64,000 bases of DNA from Pontibacter burrus (lineage in GTDB: Bacteria; Bacteroidota; Bacteroidia; Cytophagales; Hymenobacteraceae). Position numbers and translations under genes: made by a program. The DNA is taken from the NCBI RefSeq assembly GCF_010686685.1, contig NZ_JAAGWD010000001.1, positions 868,001-932,000 of the forward strand, written 5' to 3'. The notes under the pieces were generated by a model. That model was not told the DNA's origin. It searched no databases and worked only from the letters and a program-made list of their open reading frames with translations. Positions 1-8,807 of the stretch are shown piece by piece (the stretch's first letter is position 1; every line of letters starts with the position of its first letter).

Positions 1-1633
1 TGCGTTCCAGGTCGCTCAGCGCACCGGTTGATATTTTACCGAACACGATCTCCTCAGCAGCACGGCCACCAAGCGCCATGCACATCTCATCAATCAACTG
101 CTCTGTAGTATACAGGAACTGCTCTTTTGGTAAATACTGTGCATAACCCAACGCAGCTACACCACGCGGAACTATACTTACTTTTACCAACGGATCGGCG
201 TGCTCCAGGAACCAGCCAGCTACCGCATGGCCAGCTTCGTGGTAAGCCACAATTTTCTTCTCTTCCGGAGAGATAATCTTGTTCTTCTTCTCCAGACCAC
301 CAATCACACGGTCAATGGCATCGTTAAAGTCCTGCTGGTCTACTGCTTTCTTGTTACGACGCGCCGCAATCAGGGCAGCTTCGTTACACACGTTGGCAAT
401 TTCGGCACCGGCAAAGCCTGGTGTCTGAGCAGCAAGGTTTTTAGCGTTTACATCCGGCGCAAGCGTAAGCGGGCCAAGGTGTACATTAAATATTTCGGTA
501 CGGCCATTAATATCCGGCTTGTCGATACTGATCTGGCGGTCGAAACGTCCCGGACGCAACAGGGCAGAGTCAAGCGTATCAGGACGGTTCGTAGCGGCAA
601 GAATAATTACTCCTGAGTCGGTTGCGAAACCATCCATCTCTACAAGCAGGGAGTTCAGTGTATTTTCGCGCTCATCGTTACCACCTGGCACCTGGCCACG
701 GCTACGGTGACGGCCAATCGCATCGATCTCATCTATAAAAATGATACATGGCGCTTTGGCTTTTGCCTGCTTAAACAGGTCGCGTACACGGGCAGCACCC
801 ACACCCACGAACATCTCTACGAAGTCGGAACCCGACAAAGAGAAGAACGGAACATCGGCTTCACCGGCTACGGCTTTCGCTAATAACGTTTTACCTGTAC
901 CCGGAGGGCCAACAAGCAGGGCGCCTTTTGGTATTTTACCACCTAGTATCGTGAATTTGCTTGGGTTCTTCAGGAACTCAACAATCTCCTGCACTTCTTC
1001 TTTTGCTTCCTCAAGGCCGGCCACATCCTTAAATGTGATCTTTACCTTATTCTCGGCATCAAACAGGGCAGCTTTAGATTTGCCTATGTTAAAGATCTGA
1101 CCACCCGAACCACCTGCTGTTACGCGGCGCATCAGGAACCAAAAACCAAACAGCAGCAATATCAGGAAACCCCATGTTGCGAAGAAGTCCATGAAGCCGG
1201 TACGGTCTTCGGTGTAGATCGGAACCCGTTCAGCTCGCGGCACATCGGCCTGTAGTTTGTCGAGGTCTTCTTTAAAAAGCTCTGCAGAAATTACCTGGAA
1301 GTGGTACTGAGGGCCTTTATCCTTCGTGATCATACCACGGTCTGAAAGCTCCTGTTTGTACTTTTCGTTCTCAAGCGCTTCCTGCTTCAGGTATACTTCT
1401 ACGGTCTTGTTATTTACAATCGTAACTTTGTTTACGTCGCCGCTAAGCAACATTTCTTCAAAGTCCTTTTGCGAGGTCTCTACCGAAGAGTTACTCCGGT
1501 TAAGATAGGTAAGACCGAAAATCACCATAATCAGCACCGCCAGCATCCAAAGTTGCATTGTTGGGCGTGGGGGCGTGGTAGGTATTATCGGCTTCTTTTT
1601 TTTGTTATTTCCTTTCTTGTTCTTTTCTGCCAT
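1..1633 (-). CDS. ftsH: ATP-dependent zinc metalloprotease FtsH (3' end outside window)
   Basis: Membrane-anchored AAA+ protease that unfolds and degrades membrane and regulatory proteins. The gene runs off the left edge, so about 544 codons are visible and the end of the protease domain is missing. The start is ATG at 1633, followed by a basic Lys/Asn-rich N-terminus, a first transmembrane helix (about residues 27-43), an extracytoplasmic domain and a second helix near residue 150. The AAA domain shows Walker A GPPGTGKT near residue 239, a Walker B hydrophobic stretch ending in DEID, and the second region of homology. The zinc motif HEAGHA is encoded at about 224-241, near residue 465. It lies 60 bp downstream of rsfS on the same strand, an arrangement I recall as common in Bacteroidota. 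Nothing is abnormal in the visible part. Confidence 0.97.
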   Translation of the reverse strand, partial: MAEKNKKGNNKKKKPIIPTTPPRPTMQLWMLAVLIMVIFGLTYLNRSNSSVETSQKDFEEMLLSGDVNKVTIVNNKTVEVYLKQEALENEKYKQELSDRGMITKDKGPQYHFQVISAELFKEDLDKLQADVPRAERVPIYTEDRTGFMDFFATWGFLILLLFGFWFLMRRVTAGGSGGQIFNIGKSKAALFDAENKVKITFKDVAGLEEAKEEVQEIVEFLKNPSKFTILGGKIPKGALLVGPPGTGKTLLAKAVAGEADVPFFSLSGSDFVEMFVGVGAARVRDLFKQAKAKAPCIIFIDEIDAIGRHRSRGQVPGGNDERENTLNSLLVEMDGFATDSGVIILAATNRPDTLDSALLRPGRFDRQISIDKPDINGRTEIFNVHLGPLTLAPDVNAKNLAAQTPGFAGAEIANVCNEAALIAARRNKKAVDQQDFNDAIDRVIGGLEKKNKIISPEEKKIVAYHEAGHAVAGWFLEHADPLVKVSIVPRGVAALGYAQYLPKEQFLYTTEQLIDEMCMALGGRAAEEIVFGKISTGALSDLER

Positions 1634-1693
1634 GATTTAGTTATCAAATGTTTGAAAAACTCCGGCCGCTTCAAATTGTTTTGAGAGCCTGAG

Positions 1694-2071
1694 TTAGTTA
1701 ACAGATTCTACGTGCTTGATGTGTGCGTCGCCCCATAGTTCTTCCAGTGCATAAAACTCGCGTTTATCTCTCAGGAAAACGTGTGCTACCACATCCACAT
1801 AGTCCAGCAGCACCCATTCTCTGTTGGTACGGCCTTCGGTCTGCCACGGATTCTGCTTAGTTGCTTTAAAAACTTCTTCTTCTATGGCATTTGCAATTGC
1901 TTCCAGTTGTGTGTCGGAGTTTGCTGATGCTATAATAAAGTAGTCGGAGACTGCATTTTTAAGTGATTTAAGGTTCATCACAACAATATCGGACGCTTTC
2001 TTTTCCTGCATTCCTTTTACTACAAGCTCTGCCAATATGTCTGAATTAGCCTCAACCTTACTATCTTTCAT
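1694..2071 (-). CDS. rsfS: Ribosome silencing factor RsfS (Iojap/YbeB family)
   Basis: RsfS binds ribosomal protein uL14 on the 50S subunit and blocks subunit joining, which reduces translation in stationary phase or starvation. The 125-residue product matches the family's usual length and carries the conserved core: a region around VMNLKSLKNAVSDYF, then WVLLDYVDVVAHVFL and a C-terminal REFYALEELWGDA. The ATG at 2071 is the natural start because the -7-like element at 2095-2102 puts transcription initiation only about 15-20 bases upstream. The gene is divergent from birA across 49 bp and is followed by ftsH, probably in the same transcript. Confidence 0.94.
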   Translation of the reverse strand: MKDSKVEANSDILAELVVKGMQEKKASDIVVMNLKSLKNAVSDYFIIASANSDTQLEAIANAIEEEVFKATKQNPWQTEGRTNREWVLLDYVDVVAHVFLRDKREFYALEELWGDAHIKHVESVN

Positions 2072-2094
2072 TTGTGCTGATTAATTTTGAAATA

Positions 2095-2102
2095 CAAAAA
2101 TA
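2095..2102 (-). promoter_or_regulatory. Putative Bacteroidota -7 promoter element for rsfS-ftsH
   Basis: The minus strand reads TATTTTTG, which fits the TAnnTTTG element of the Bacteroidota primary sigma factor, about 24 bases upstream of the rsfS ATG. I see no TTG at the expected -33 position, so this is a partial match only. Confidence 0.35.
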
Positions 2103-2120
2103 TTAAATTTTGTCAAAGTT

Positions 2121-2870
2121 ATGTTGCCTAATACGCTGTTTATAGGCCAGCAGCTATATTATCTGCCGGTATGTGAATCTACAAACTCTGAGGCCTATCA
2201 GCTTCTCATCAAAAATAAAGCCACAGAAGGCTGTACCGTTATTACGGACGAACAAACGAAAGGGCGTGGCCAGCGGGGCAATTCGTGGGAGGCTGAGCCC
2301 GGTAAAAACATTACACTTTCGGTTATTCTGTCACCTGTTTTCGTGCCTGTCAGGCAGCAGTTTTACCTGAACATGGCGGTTTCGCTGGCCGTGCTTGATC
2401 TTTTGCACGAAAAAGGCGCTACCGATGCGCAGGTTAAGTGGCCTAACGACCTCTATATTAATGACAAAAAGCTGGGCGGGATCTTAATTGAGAATACCAT
2501 AAGCAGCTCTACCTTACAACATAGTATTGTGGGTATTGGTTTAAATATAAATCAGTTATACTTTGGTGTGGATACAGCCACCTCGCTGGCTGCCGTTACC
2601 GGTACTGGTATAAACCTGGAGCAACTTACGGCCCGCCTGCTCGAGTTGCTTGAGAAACGCTACCTTGAACTACGCAACGGCAAACAGGCCCGCCTGAAAT
2701 ACGAGTACCTGCAAAACCTCTATCGTTACCAGGAACAGCATCTGTTTATAGTTAACGGTAAGACCGAGCCCGGAAGTATAGTTGGTATAGATGAAGATGG
2801 CCGCCTGGGAGTGAACTTCAACGGCGAGCTCCAGTTTTTCGGGTTCAAGGAAATCAGTTATGTGATTTAG
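2121..2870 (+). CDS. birA: Biotin--[acetyl-CoA-carboxylase] ligase, monofunctional
   Basis: Activates biotin with ATP and attaches it to the lysine of biotin carboxyl carrier protein, supplying the carboxylase that also needs AccD (encoded at 61.6 kb). The biotinyl-AMP binding motif GRGQRGNSW is near residues 48-56 and the catalytic segment KWPNDLY near 104-110, followed by KLGGILIE. At 249 residues there is no N-terminal helix-turn-helix, so this is the short ligase-only form rather than the BirA repressor form; that is usual in Bacteroidota. A small C-terminal SH3-like domain ends in the region GFKEISYVI. The gene is divergent from rsfS and ends at a bidirectional terminator. Confidence 0.95.
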   Translation: MLPNTLFIGQQLYYLPVCESTNSEAYQLLIKNKATEGCTVITDEQTKGRGQRGNSWEAEPGKNITLSVILSPVFVPVRQQFYLNMAVSLAVLDLLHEKGATDAQVKWPNDLYINDKKLGGILIENTISSSTLQHSIVGIGLNINQLYFGVDTATSLAAVTGTGINLEQLTARLLELLEKRYLELRNGKQARLKYEYLQNLYRYQEQHLFIVNGKTEPGSIVGIDEDGRLGVNFNGELQFFGFKEISYVI

Positions 2871-2888
2871 GTAAAGCAGGATATTTAA

Positions 2889-2919
2889 AAAAGGGAAGCA
2901 CTACTGTTGCTTCCCTTTT
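2889..2919. terminator. Bidirectional intrinsic terminator between birA and the T9SS cargo gene
   Basis: Perfect 12-bp arms (AAAAGGGAAGCA at 2889-2900 and its complement at 2908-2919) surround a 7-base loop. The outer A and T runs give a U-tract in either direction, which suits two convergent genes. Confidence 0.85.
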
Positions 2920-2947
2920 GGTATACTATGGCTGGTGTTGCGGGTAG

Positions 2948-4444
2948 TTAAGGAACTATAAGTTTCTGTGTTTGCGTGCCGGAGGTCTGCAGCAGGTTTA
3001 CAATGTAGAGGCCTTTCGCTAATCCCAGTTGTTGTAACGGCAGTTCGAGTTGCCTGCTGCCGGCTGTTATTTCGGTTGTAAATAGAGTTTTACCGCTCAT
3101 GTCCACAATCTGCAGGTTACCGCCATTTACATCAGCGCCTGTGCCCAGTACCGATACCGTGATCACATTGCCTGTAGCTGGGTTAGGATACACCTGGAAT
3201 TTACCACTTCCCGGCAACGCTCTCAACTGCACGGCAATTGTTTTGCTATAACTATCGGTTGCATCGTGGTCTACCTGGCGCAGGCGATAATAGTAAATAC
3301 CCTGGCGGAGCACGGGATCTGTATAGCTATAGTTAAGCTTAATGCTGGAATTACCAGCTCCGTCTATTTCACCAATTTTATTAAAGCTTTGCCCGTCGGT
3401 GCTGCGCTCAACCTCAAAGCGATCGTTGTTTTGCTCTGATGCAGTTTCCCACTGCAGTTCGATGCCACTCTGTGTAGCTTTGCCTTTAAAAGAAAGCAGC
3501 TCAACAGGAAGCGGAGTGATCGGCATGTCTTCGCATGTAACGGTGTTAAAGCCGGTACTAACTATAGTTTGTCTTGTCTGTAGTGTTATAGTAAAGCTTT
3601 CGTCTGGGTTAAAAGTGCCGGCTGGCATAATGAACTCAAAATGATCCAGGGCGCCATTAGCGAACCCGCGTGTGTTTTGTGATTCAAATATGAGGAGTCC
3701 GTCGCTGTAAGTGCTTTTGTATTTATAGTTGGCCTGGTAGCTGCTTCCGTTGTTGTTGCTTACTGCTCTAACACCCTTCAGTGCGCCCGGAATCTCAATT
3801 GCTATAGTTTGTACATCGTCAGGCATGTTGTTTTGAACTACAAAGCCCAGCGTAGTTGTGCCATTTGTCGAATTGCTAACCCCCGTAAATCCGAAAACTG
3901 CCGAGCCCAGGTCAATCCGGCAATCCGGCATAAACTGGCCTGCTAACGGCGCGCAGGTGCGGTGGTCTATGGAGTTGATGCTGGGTGAGCTGCCCGCTAC
4001 TTTAACCTGCACTCTTGTATTTGGCAGCGCATTGTAGTTTGTTACAGAAATGGGGTACTCAAATGTATAAGTTCTCCCATTGCTGATGTCGGTCTTTTTT
4101 TTAGCTGTAAACTGAATGGCGTTGAAAGTTGTGGCCAGTTTTGTGCCACTGGTTTTGCCATCGTGAACTATAAAATCGCTTTGTCGGGCAAAGAAATTGG
4201 ATGGCTCATCAGCGTCTGCACTTTCGGGAAGTTCAAAAGCAATGTACTCTAGGCGGCTGAAGCAGTTAACTGTTAAGCTATAGTTTAACACGTAAGTATC
4301 CTGATCGTAGCGGGTGGCCCCATTAAGGGAGTAGGTGATACAGCCATCCGTGATGCTGCATCCGGAAGGCCGCTGATCAGTCTGTGCACCGGCGGTTTGC
4401 CAGGTCAGCAGGATCATCAGGGTATAAAAAATATAGGGTTTCAT
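2948..4444 (-). CDS. Secreted protein with T9SS type A C-terminal sorting domain
   Basis: 498-residue exported protein of unknown function. It has a signal peptide (about residues 1-20, ending AGAQ), two beta-rich segments in the first 300 residues with paired cysteines, an Fn3-like segment around 320-405 beginning PVELLSFKG and ending in SKTIAVQL, and a C-terminal type A sorting domain. The sorting domain starts at VYPNPATGN (near residue 417) and ends with GLYIVNLLQTSG and a basic last strand. The PVELLSF module followed by YPNP is typical of T9SS cargo from Cytophagales. The type IX machinery should carry it across the outer membrane and anchor or release it; sprA for that machinery lies at 23.4-30.6 kb. 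The passenger resembles an adhesin more than an enzyme, but I see no diagnostic motif. Confidence 0.88.
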   Translation of the reverse strand: MKPYIFYTLMILLTWQTAGAQTDQRPSGCSITDGCITYSLNGATRYDQDTYVLNYSLTVNCFSRLEYIAFELPESADADEPSNFFARQSDFIVHDGKTSGTKLATTFNAIQFTAKKKTDISNGRTYTFEYPISVTNYNALPNTRVQVKVAGSSPSINSIDHRTCAPLAGQFMPDCRIDLGSAVFGFTGVSNSTNGTTTLGFVVQNNMPDDVQTIAIEIPGALKGVRAVSNNNGSSYQANYKYKSTYSDGLLIFESQNTRGFANGALDHFEFIMPAGTFNPDESFTITLQTRQTIVSTGFNTVTCEDMPITPLPVELLSFKGKATQSGIELQWETASEQNNDRFEVERSTDGQSFNKIGEIDGAGNSSIKLNYSYTDPVLRQGIYYYRLRQVDHDATDSYSKTIAVQLRALPGSGKFQVYPNPATGNVITVSVLGTGADVNGGNLQIVDMSGKTLFTTEITAGSRQLELPLQQLGLAKGLYIVNLLQTSGTQTQKLIVP

Positions 4445-4937
4445 GTAAAGTTCAGTTCATGGGTAATCTAAAATAAGTTTAATAATGGTTGTAACGGGGC
4501 TGGTTTATGGCAGTTGCACTATATTGTTGTATTGTTGATTAGGTGCAATCAAGTTCTTTGTAAAGTATAATTGTGTTGTTATTTCAGCGCTGTTTATAGA
4601 CTAATTAGTATATATGAATATAGGTGAGAGCGAATTTGGGATGTAATTATTTTGGTTTTTAGGGGCTGTTTTATTTGTGTCGGTGTGTTGTAAAAGTTAT
4701 AATTTGTGTATTGTCTTATTAGGTGTAAGGCTATAGTTTGGTAACTGTGTTACAAAATATGAGCGCGATAAATCAGGGGTTAGGCACTATTTTTGAAATG
4801 GGTACAGATAGCTGATCTGATATGATTTCTGGAATTATTTATCAGATTTTTCAGATACAAAAGTTATATATTTAAGCTTTTATACTATATTTGATCATCC
4901 TGAATAAAGGACGGTCTATCTAACAACAGTACCCTAT
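4445..4937. other. AT-rich intergenic region between divergent T9SS cargo genes
   Basis: About 490 bp with no plausible coding frame. It should hold the promoters of both flanking genes. One copy of the CTATAGTT word lies near 4732, and a TATATTTG -7-like element lies at 4886-4893 ahead of the plus-strand gene. I see no RNA gene or strong hairpin in it. Confidence 0.7.
4886..4893 (+). promoter_or_regulatory. Putative Bacteroidota -7 promoter element
   Basis: TATATTTG fits TAnnTTTG and lies 45 bases before the ATG at 4938, which would give a leader of roughly 35-40 nt. No clear TTG lies 19-21 bases upstream, so the match is incomplete. Confidence 0.4.
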
Positions 4938-5537
4938 ATGAAGACTTTTACTAAACTATTATTTATAACCACCCTTATCAGCTCGCACCTGCTCGGGGGG
5001 GCAGCACTAGCCGCAAGCGCCGAAGCTATAGCTGGGAATGCCCCGATCTACAAAGGCGGTAACACCGTCTGGAAGCTGATGCAGGAAAAGAAAGGTGGCC
5101 TTGTTGTTTCTGCGCAAAATGCACGCCCCGTGTTTTTAGCACCTGATGAAGAGCACACCTGCTCTAAAATATATGCTGCTGCTGTAGCGCCTTCTTTTCA
5201 CATGGAGGCTCCTAAAAGCGATAAGAGTTTGTACGCATCTGTTACGCTGGCGTCTTTCACGCCATCCCGCGATGTAAAGGCTGTTCCATCTATCAATGCT
5301 TATCCAAACCCTTCTAAAGGCTTTACACGTCTTACGCTTAGCCAGTCCGGAGGTGATAACTATAAGATCCGTATCTCTAACACCATTGGCCGCGTGATCT
5401 TTACAAAAGACCTGGCTGCTACCGAAGCCAAAGAAATTACCTTGGATATGAGTCCGTACCCATCAGGTGTGTACTTCTATAGTTTGCTGGTTAACGATAA
5501 AACTGTTGAAACCAAGCGACTGATCCTTCAGAAATAA
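4938..5537 (+). CDS. Small secreted protein consisting mostly of a T9SS type A sorting domain
   Basis: 199-residue exported protein. A signal peptide covers about residues 1-25 (hydrophobic core LLFITTLISSHLLGGAALA). About 95 residues of unrecognised, weakly conserved-looking sequence follow, and then a complete type A sorting domain opens with AYPNPSKG near residue 120 and closes with GVYFYSLLVNDKTVETKRL. The passenger is unusually short: more than a third of the mature protein is sorting signal. It has a single cysteine in the passenger and no enzymatic motif. It is divergent from the other T9SS cargo gene and followed by its own terminator. Function unknown. Confidence 0.85.
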   Translation: MKTFTKLLFITTLISSHLLGGAALAASAEAIAGNAPIYKGGNTVWKLMQEKKGGLVVSAQNARPVFLAPDEEHTCSKIYAAAVAPSFHMEAPKSDKSLYASVTLASFTPSRDVKAVPSINAYPNPSKGFTRLTLSQSGGDNYKIRISNTIGRVIFTKDLAATEAKEITLDMSPYPSGVYFYSLLVNDKTVETKRLILQK

Positions 5538-5561
5538 CCTTAAGAATGAACGATATATTAT

Positions 5562-5588
5562 AAAAAGCCGGCCCATGGTCGGCTTTTT
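5562..5588. terminator. Intrinsic terminator after the small T9SS cargo gene
   Basis: AAAAAGCCG at 5562-5570 pairs with its complement at 5580-5588; the stem can extend by three more pairs, leaving a CAT loop. The 3' arm ends in five T. Confidence 0.85.
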
Positions 5589-5752
5589 ATATGTTAAGGC
5601 AATTGTTTCAGATGTTGTGAGTTATAAAAGCAGAGCGCTGTAAACTATAGTTTGACTGGTAAATAATTCAATATTCGATAGCCGGCAATCAACAATTATA
5701 TCTAACACTTCACATATTTTAGTATTTTCGGGGCGCAATCCTTAAAACTATC

Positions 5753-8722
5753 ATGACAGACTATCGGAAGATAAATAACATTACAGGCTGGATCGTATTC
5801 CTGATCGCGACAATTGTTTATGTGCTAACGCTGGAGCCTACTGCCAGTTTCTGGGATGCCGGTGAGTTTATTGCCTGCTCTTACAAACTTTTAGTACCAC
5901 ACCCTCCGGGGGCGCCGTTCTACCTGCTAATTGGCCGTATGTTCTCAATGATGGCCAGCGATCCGACACAGGTGGCCTGGTGGGTAAACCTGCTTTCTGC
6001 GCTTTGCAGCTCTTTTACAGTGCTTTTCCTGTTCTGGACCATCACTATCTTCGCTAAAAAGATTCTGATTAAAGAAGGCGAAACCCCAACTAAGGGCAAT
6101 ATCCTGCTGGTAATGGGTGCGGGCGCAGTTGGTGCCCTTGCTTATACCTTCTCTGATTCTGCCTGGTTCTCTGCCGTAGAAGCGGAAGTATACGCCATGT
6201 CATCGTTCTTTACAGCTATAGTTTTCTGGGCAATGTTGCGCTGGGAGGCCAAAGTTGGCGAAGCACACTCTGATAAATGGCTGGTTCTGATTGCTTACCT
6301 GGTAGGTCTTTCGATAGGAGTGCACTTGCTGAACCTGGTAACTATACCGGCGCTTGCGTTTATTTATTATTATCGCTTATACAAACCTACCCTTATGGGT
6401 GGGCTTATCGCTTTTGGTATCAGCGCCGTAATTGTTGTAACTATCCTTTGGGGTATCATTCCTGGCCTGCCTTCTATTGCCGGTAATGTAGAGGTGTTCT
6501 TTGTTAACTCGCTGGGCATGCCGTTTGGCTCTGGTATTATCTTCTTTGTACTGCTGGTTGTGGGTGCTATAGTTTATGGCATCATGTATTCTATCAAGCG
6601 CAACATGCGTGTGCTGAATACAGCCCTTCTGTGCCTCTCTTTTGTGCTGATCGGGTATTCTTCTTATATGATCATCCCGATCCGTTCTTCTTATGAGCCA
6701 ACTATAGACGAAAACGACCCGGATGATATTATGAGCATGGTGGCTTACCTGAAGCGTGAGCAATATGGTAACCGCCCGCTGTTGTATGGCCCGCAATACA
6801 ATGCCCAGCCAATTGGTCAGGAAGAGGGTGCCATGCGCTACATAAAAGGCAAAGACAAGTACATTGCTACGCAGCCGAAGATCGAGCCTGTGTACGATGA
6901 TAAGGACCTGACGCTGTTACCACGTATTTACAGCGATGCGCCACAGCACATTTCAGAATACAAGAAATGGGTAAACCTGCAGGAAGGACAGATGCCGACC
7001 TTCGGCCAGAACCTGAGCTTCCTGATAAACTACCAGCTGGGGCACATGTACTGGCGCTACTTCCTGTGGAACTTTGTAGGCCGCGAAGGCGATGTGCAGA
7101 ACTCCGGGGTGGTATGGTTTGTAGACGAACCTGGCCTGCCTGATCAGGTAGCAAACAGCAAAGCGCGTAACAACTTCTTTGCAATTCCGCTCATCATAGG
7201 TATCCTTGGCCTGATCTGGCAGATCCGTAAAGATGAAAAGAATGCATTTATAGTTGGTTTGCTGTTCTTCTTTACTGGTATGGCCATTGCGTTGTACCTG
7301 AACCAGCCGCCAACCGAGCCGCGCGAGCGTGATTATACTTTTGCGGGTTCTTACTATGCTTTCAGTATCTGGATTGGCCTGGGTGTAGTAGGTATGGCCG
7401 GATTGCTGGAAAAAGTACTGCGTAACCATACATCCCGTGCTGCGGTGGCAACTATAGTTTGCTTGCTGGCACCAGCTATTATGGCTGCCGAAGGATGGGA
7501 CGACCACGACCGGTCAAAACGTTATCAGTCTGTAGATTCAGCTAAGAACCTGCTTGACTCTGTTGCACCAAACGGTATTCTATTCACAAACGGCGATAAC
7601 GACACATTCCCGCTGTGGTATGCCCAGGAAGTGGAAGGTTACAGAACAGATGTTCGCGTAGCCGTATTGAGCTACCTTAATACCGACTGGTATGTGGAGC
7701 AGATGATGCGCCCTGCTTATAAGTCTGCGCCATGGCCACTAACACTGGGTATTGAAAACTACCGCCAGGGAACTAACGACTACCTGCCATACGACGAAAA
7801 GCCTCAGGTTGCCGCTGGTATTGACCTGAAGCAGTTTATAGAGCTTGTGAAGCAGAACCACCCTGCTCTGAGAGTACAATACGGTCCGGGTACTACCCTG
7901 ACAACCTTCCCGACAAAAACCTTTGTGCTGCATGTGGATAAGGAGAAGGTAAAACAGATGGACTTTATACCGGAAGAGAAACAAGGCGAAATTGTAGACC
8001 AGATGCGATGGGTGATAAACAAATCATTACTGGAGAAAAAGCACCTGGTAATTTTAGACCTGCTGGCAACCAACAACTGGGAGCGACCTGTGTATTTCTC
8101 AACTACAGTTAACAGTTCTGACTATATTGGTCTGTCAGACTACTTCCAGCTGGATGGTTTGGCCTACCGTGTAGTGCCTGTTAAAACCACAGAGCAGGAT
8201 GAACGTTCTTTCCTGAGCAGCCCGGGATACCTGAACAAGGAAGTGATGTATGATAACCTGATGAATAAGTTTGCTTTCCGCAACTTCGATGATCCATCTA
8301 TTTTCTACGACGAGAACTACTACCGCTTTACAGCAAATGCCCGTGACAAGTTTGCTAAGCTGGCCGCCGCTTACCTGGCTGAAGGAAACACCACCCGTGC
8401 TAAAGCGCTCGTAGACCGTTGCTTTACGGTACTGCCTGTAGAAAATGTGCCTTACGATTACTATACGCCACAGTTCATCACTATTTACGCTGACCTTGGC
8501 GAGGAAAAGAAAGCACAGGAATTGTTGGAAGGTATGGTGAAATACTCAACAGACGCACTTAATTACTACCTGACAAAAGGTGCCCTGTTTGAGATGGAAA
8601 TACAGACAAATATGCTGATGATGCAGCAATTAGTGTTTGCAGCGCAGGAGCTGGGCATGAACGAGCGTGCAGCACAACTGGAGCAACAGTTTATGCAGTA
8701 CCTGCAGCGTATGCGTCGTTAA
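5753..8722 (+). CDS. DUF2723 multi-pass membrane protein (TMEM260-like predicted glycosyltransferase)
   Basis: 989-residue integral membrane protein. The N-terminal half (about residues 10-330, and again 475-590) carries about a dozen hydrophobic helices. The DUF2723 core is recognisable from TASFWDAGEFIACSYKL near residue 30 and PHPPGAPFYLLIGR near 50, with the acidic residues of an early loop (DAGE) that GT-C glycosyltransferases use near the catalytic site. The remainder (about 600-989) is soluble, starts with NGDNDTFPLWYAQE and ends with TPR-like helical repeats. Its eukaryotic relative TMEM260 has been reported as an O-mannosyltransferase; bacterial members are uncharacterised, so O-glycosylation of exported proteins is inference. 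Bacteroidota do carry general O-glycosylation systems. It is monocistronic, ending at the terminator at 8751. Confidence 0.85.
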   Translation: MTDYRKINNITGWIVFLIATIVYVLTLEPTASFWDAGEFIACSYKLLVPHPPGAPFYLLIGRMFSMMASDPTQVAWWVNLLSALCSSFTVLFLFWTITIFAKKILIKEGETPTKGNILLVMGAGAVGALAYTFSDSAWFSAVEAEVYAMSSFFTAIVFWAMLRWEAKVGEAHSDKWLVLIAYLVGLSIGVHLLNLVTIPALAFIYYYRLYKPTLMGGLIAFGISAVIVVTILWGIIPGLPSIAGNVEVFFVNSLGMPFGSGIIFFVLLVVGAIVYGIMYSIKRNMRVLNTALLCLSFVLIGYSSYMIIPIRSSYEPTIDENDPDDIMSMVAYLKREQYGNRPLLYGPQYNAQPIGQEEGAMRYIKGKDKYIATQPKIEPVYDDKDLTLLPRIYSDAPQHISEYKKWVNLQEGQMPTFGQNLSFLINYQLGHMYWRYFLWNFVGREGDVQNSGVVWFVDEPGLPDQVANSKARNNFFAIPLIIGILGLIWQIRKDEKNAFIVGLLFFFTGMAIALYLNQPPTEPRERDYTFAGSYYAFSIWIGLGVVGMAGLLEKVLRNHTSRAAVATIVCLLAPAIMAAEGWDDHDRSKRYQSVDSAKNLLDSVAPNGILFTNGDNDTFPLWYAQEVEGYRTDVRVAVLSYLNTDWYVEQMMRPAYKSAPWPLTLGIENYRQGTNDYLPYDEKPQVAAGIDLKQFIELVKQNHPALRVQYGPGTTLTTFPTKTFVLHVDKEKVKQMDFIPEEKQGEIVDQMRWVINKSLLEKKHLVILDLLATNNWERPVYFSTTVNSSDYIGLSDYFQLDGLAYRVVPVKTTEQDERSFLSSPGYLNKEVMYDNLMNKFAFRNFDDPSIFYDENYYRFTANARDKFAKLAAAYLAEGNTTRAKALVDRCFTVLPVENVPYDYYTPQFITIYADLGEEKKAQELLEGMVKYSTDALNYYLTKGALFEMEIQTNMLMMQQLVFAAQELGMNERAAQLEQQFMQYLQRMRR

Positions 8723-8750
8723 ACAAAATATGACTATTTACAGTAGAAAT

Positions 8751-8783
8751 AGGCCGGAGCACATCATGCGCTCCGGCCTTTTC
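8751..8783. terminator. Intrinsic terminator after the DUF2723 gene
   Basis: Perfect 10-bp arms (AGGCCGGAGC at 8751-8760 and its complement at 8770-8779) with a 9-base loop, followed by TTTTC on the plus strand. Confidence 0.8.
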
Positions 8784-8807
8784 ATTATTCATTAAATCAT
8801 CCCTGGC

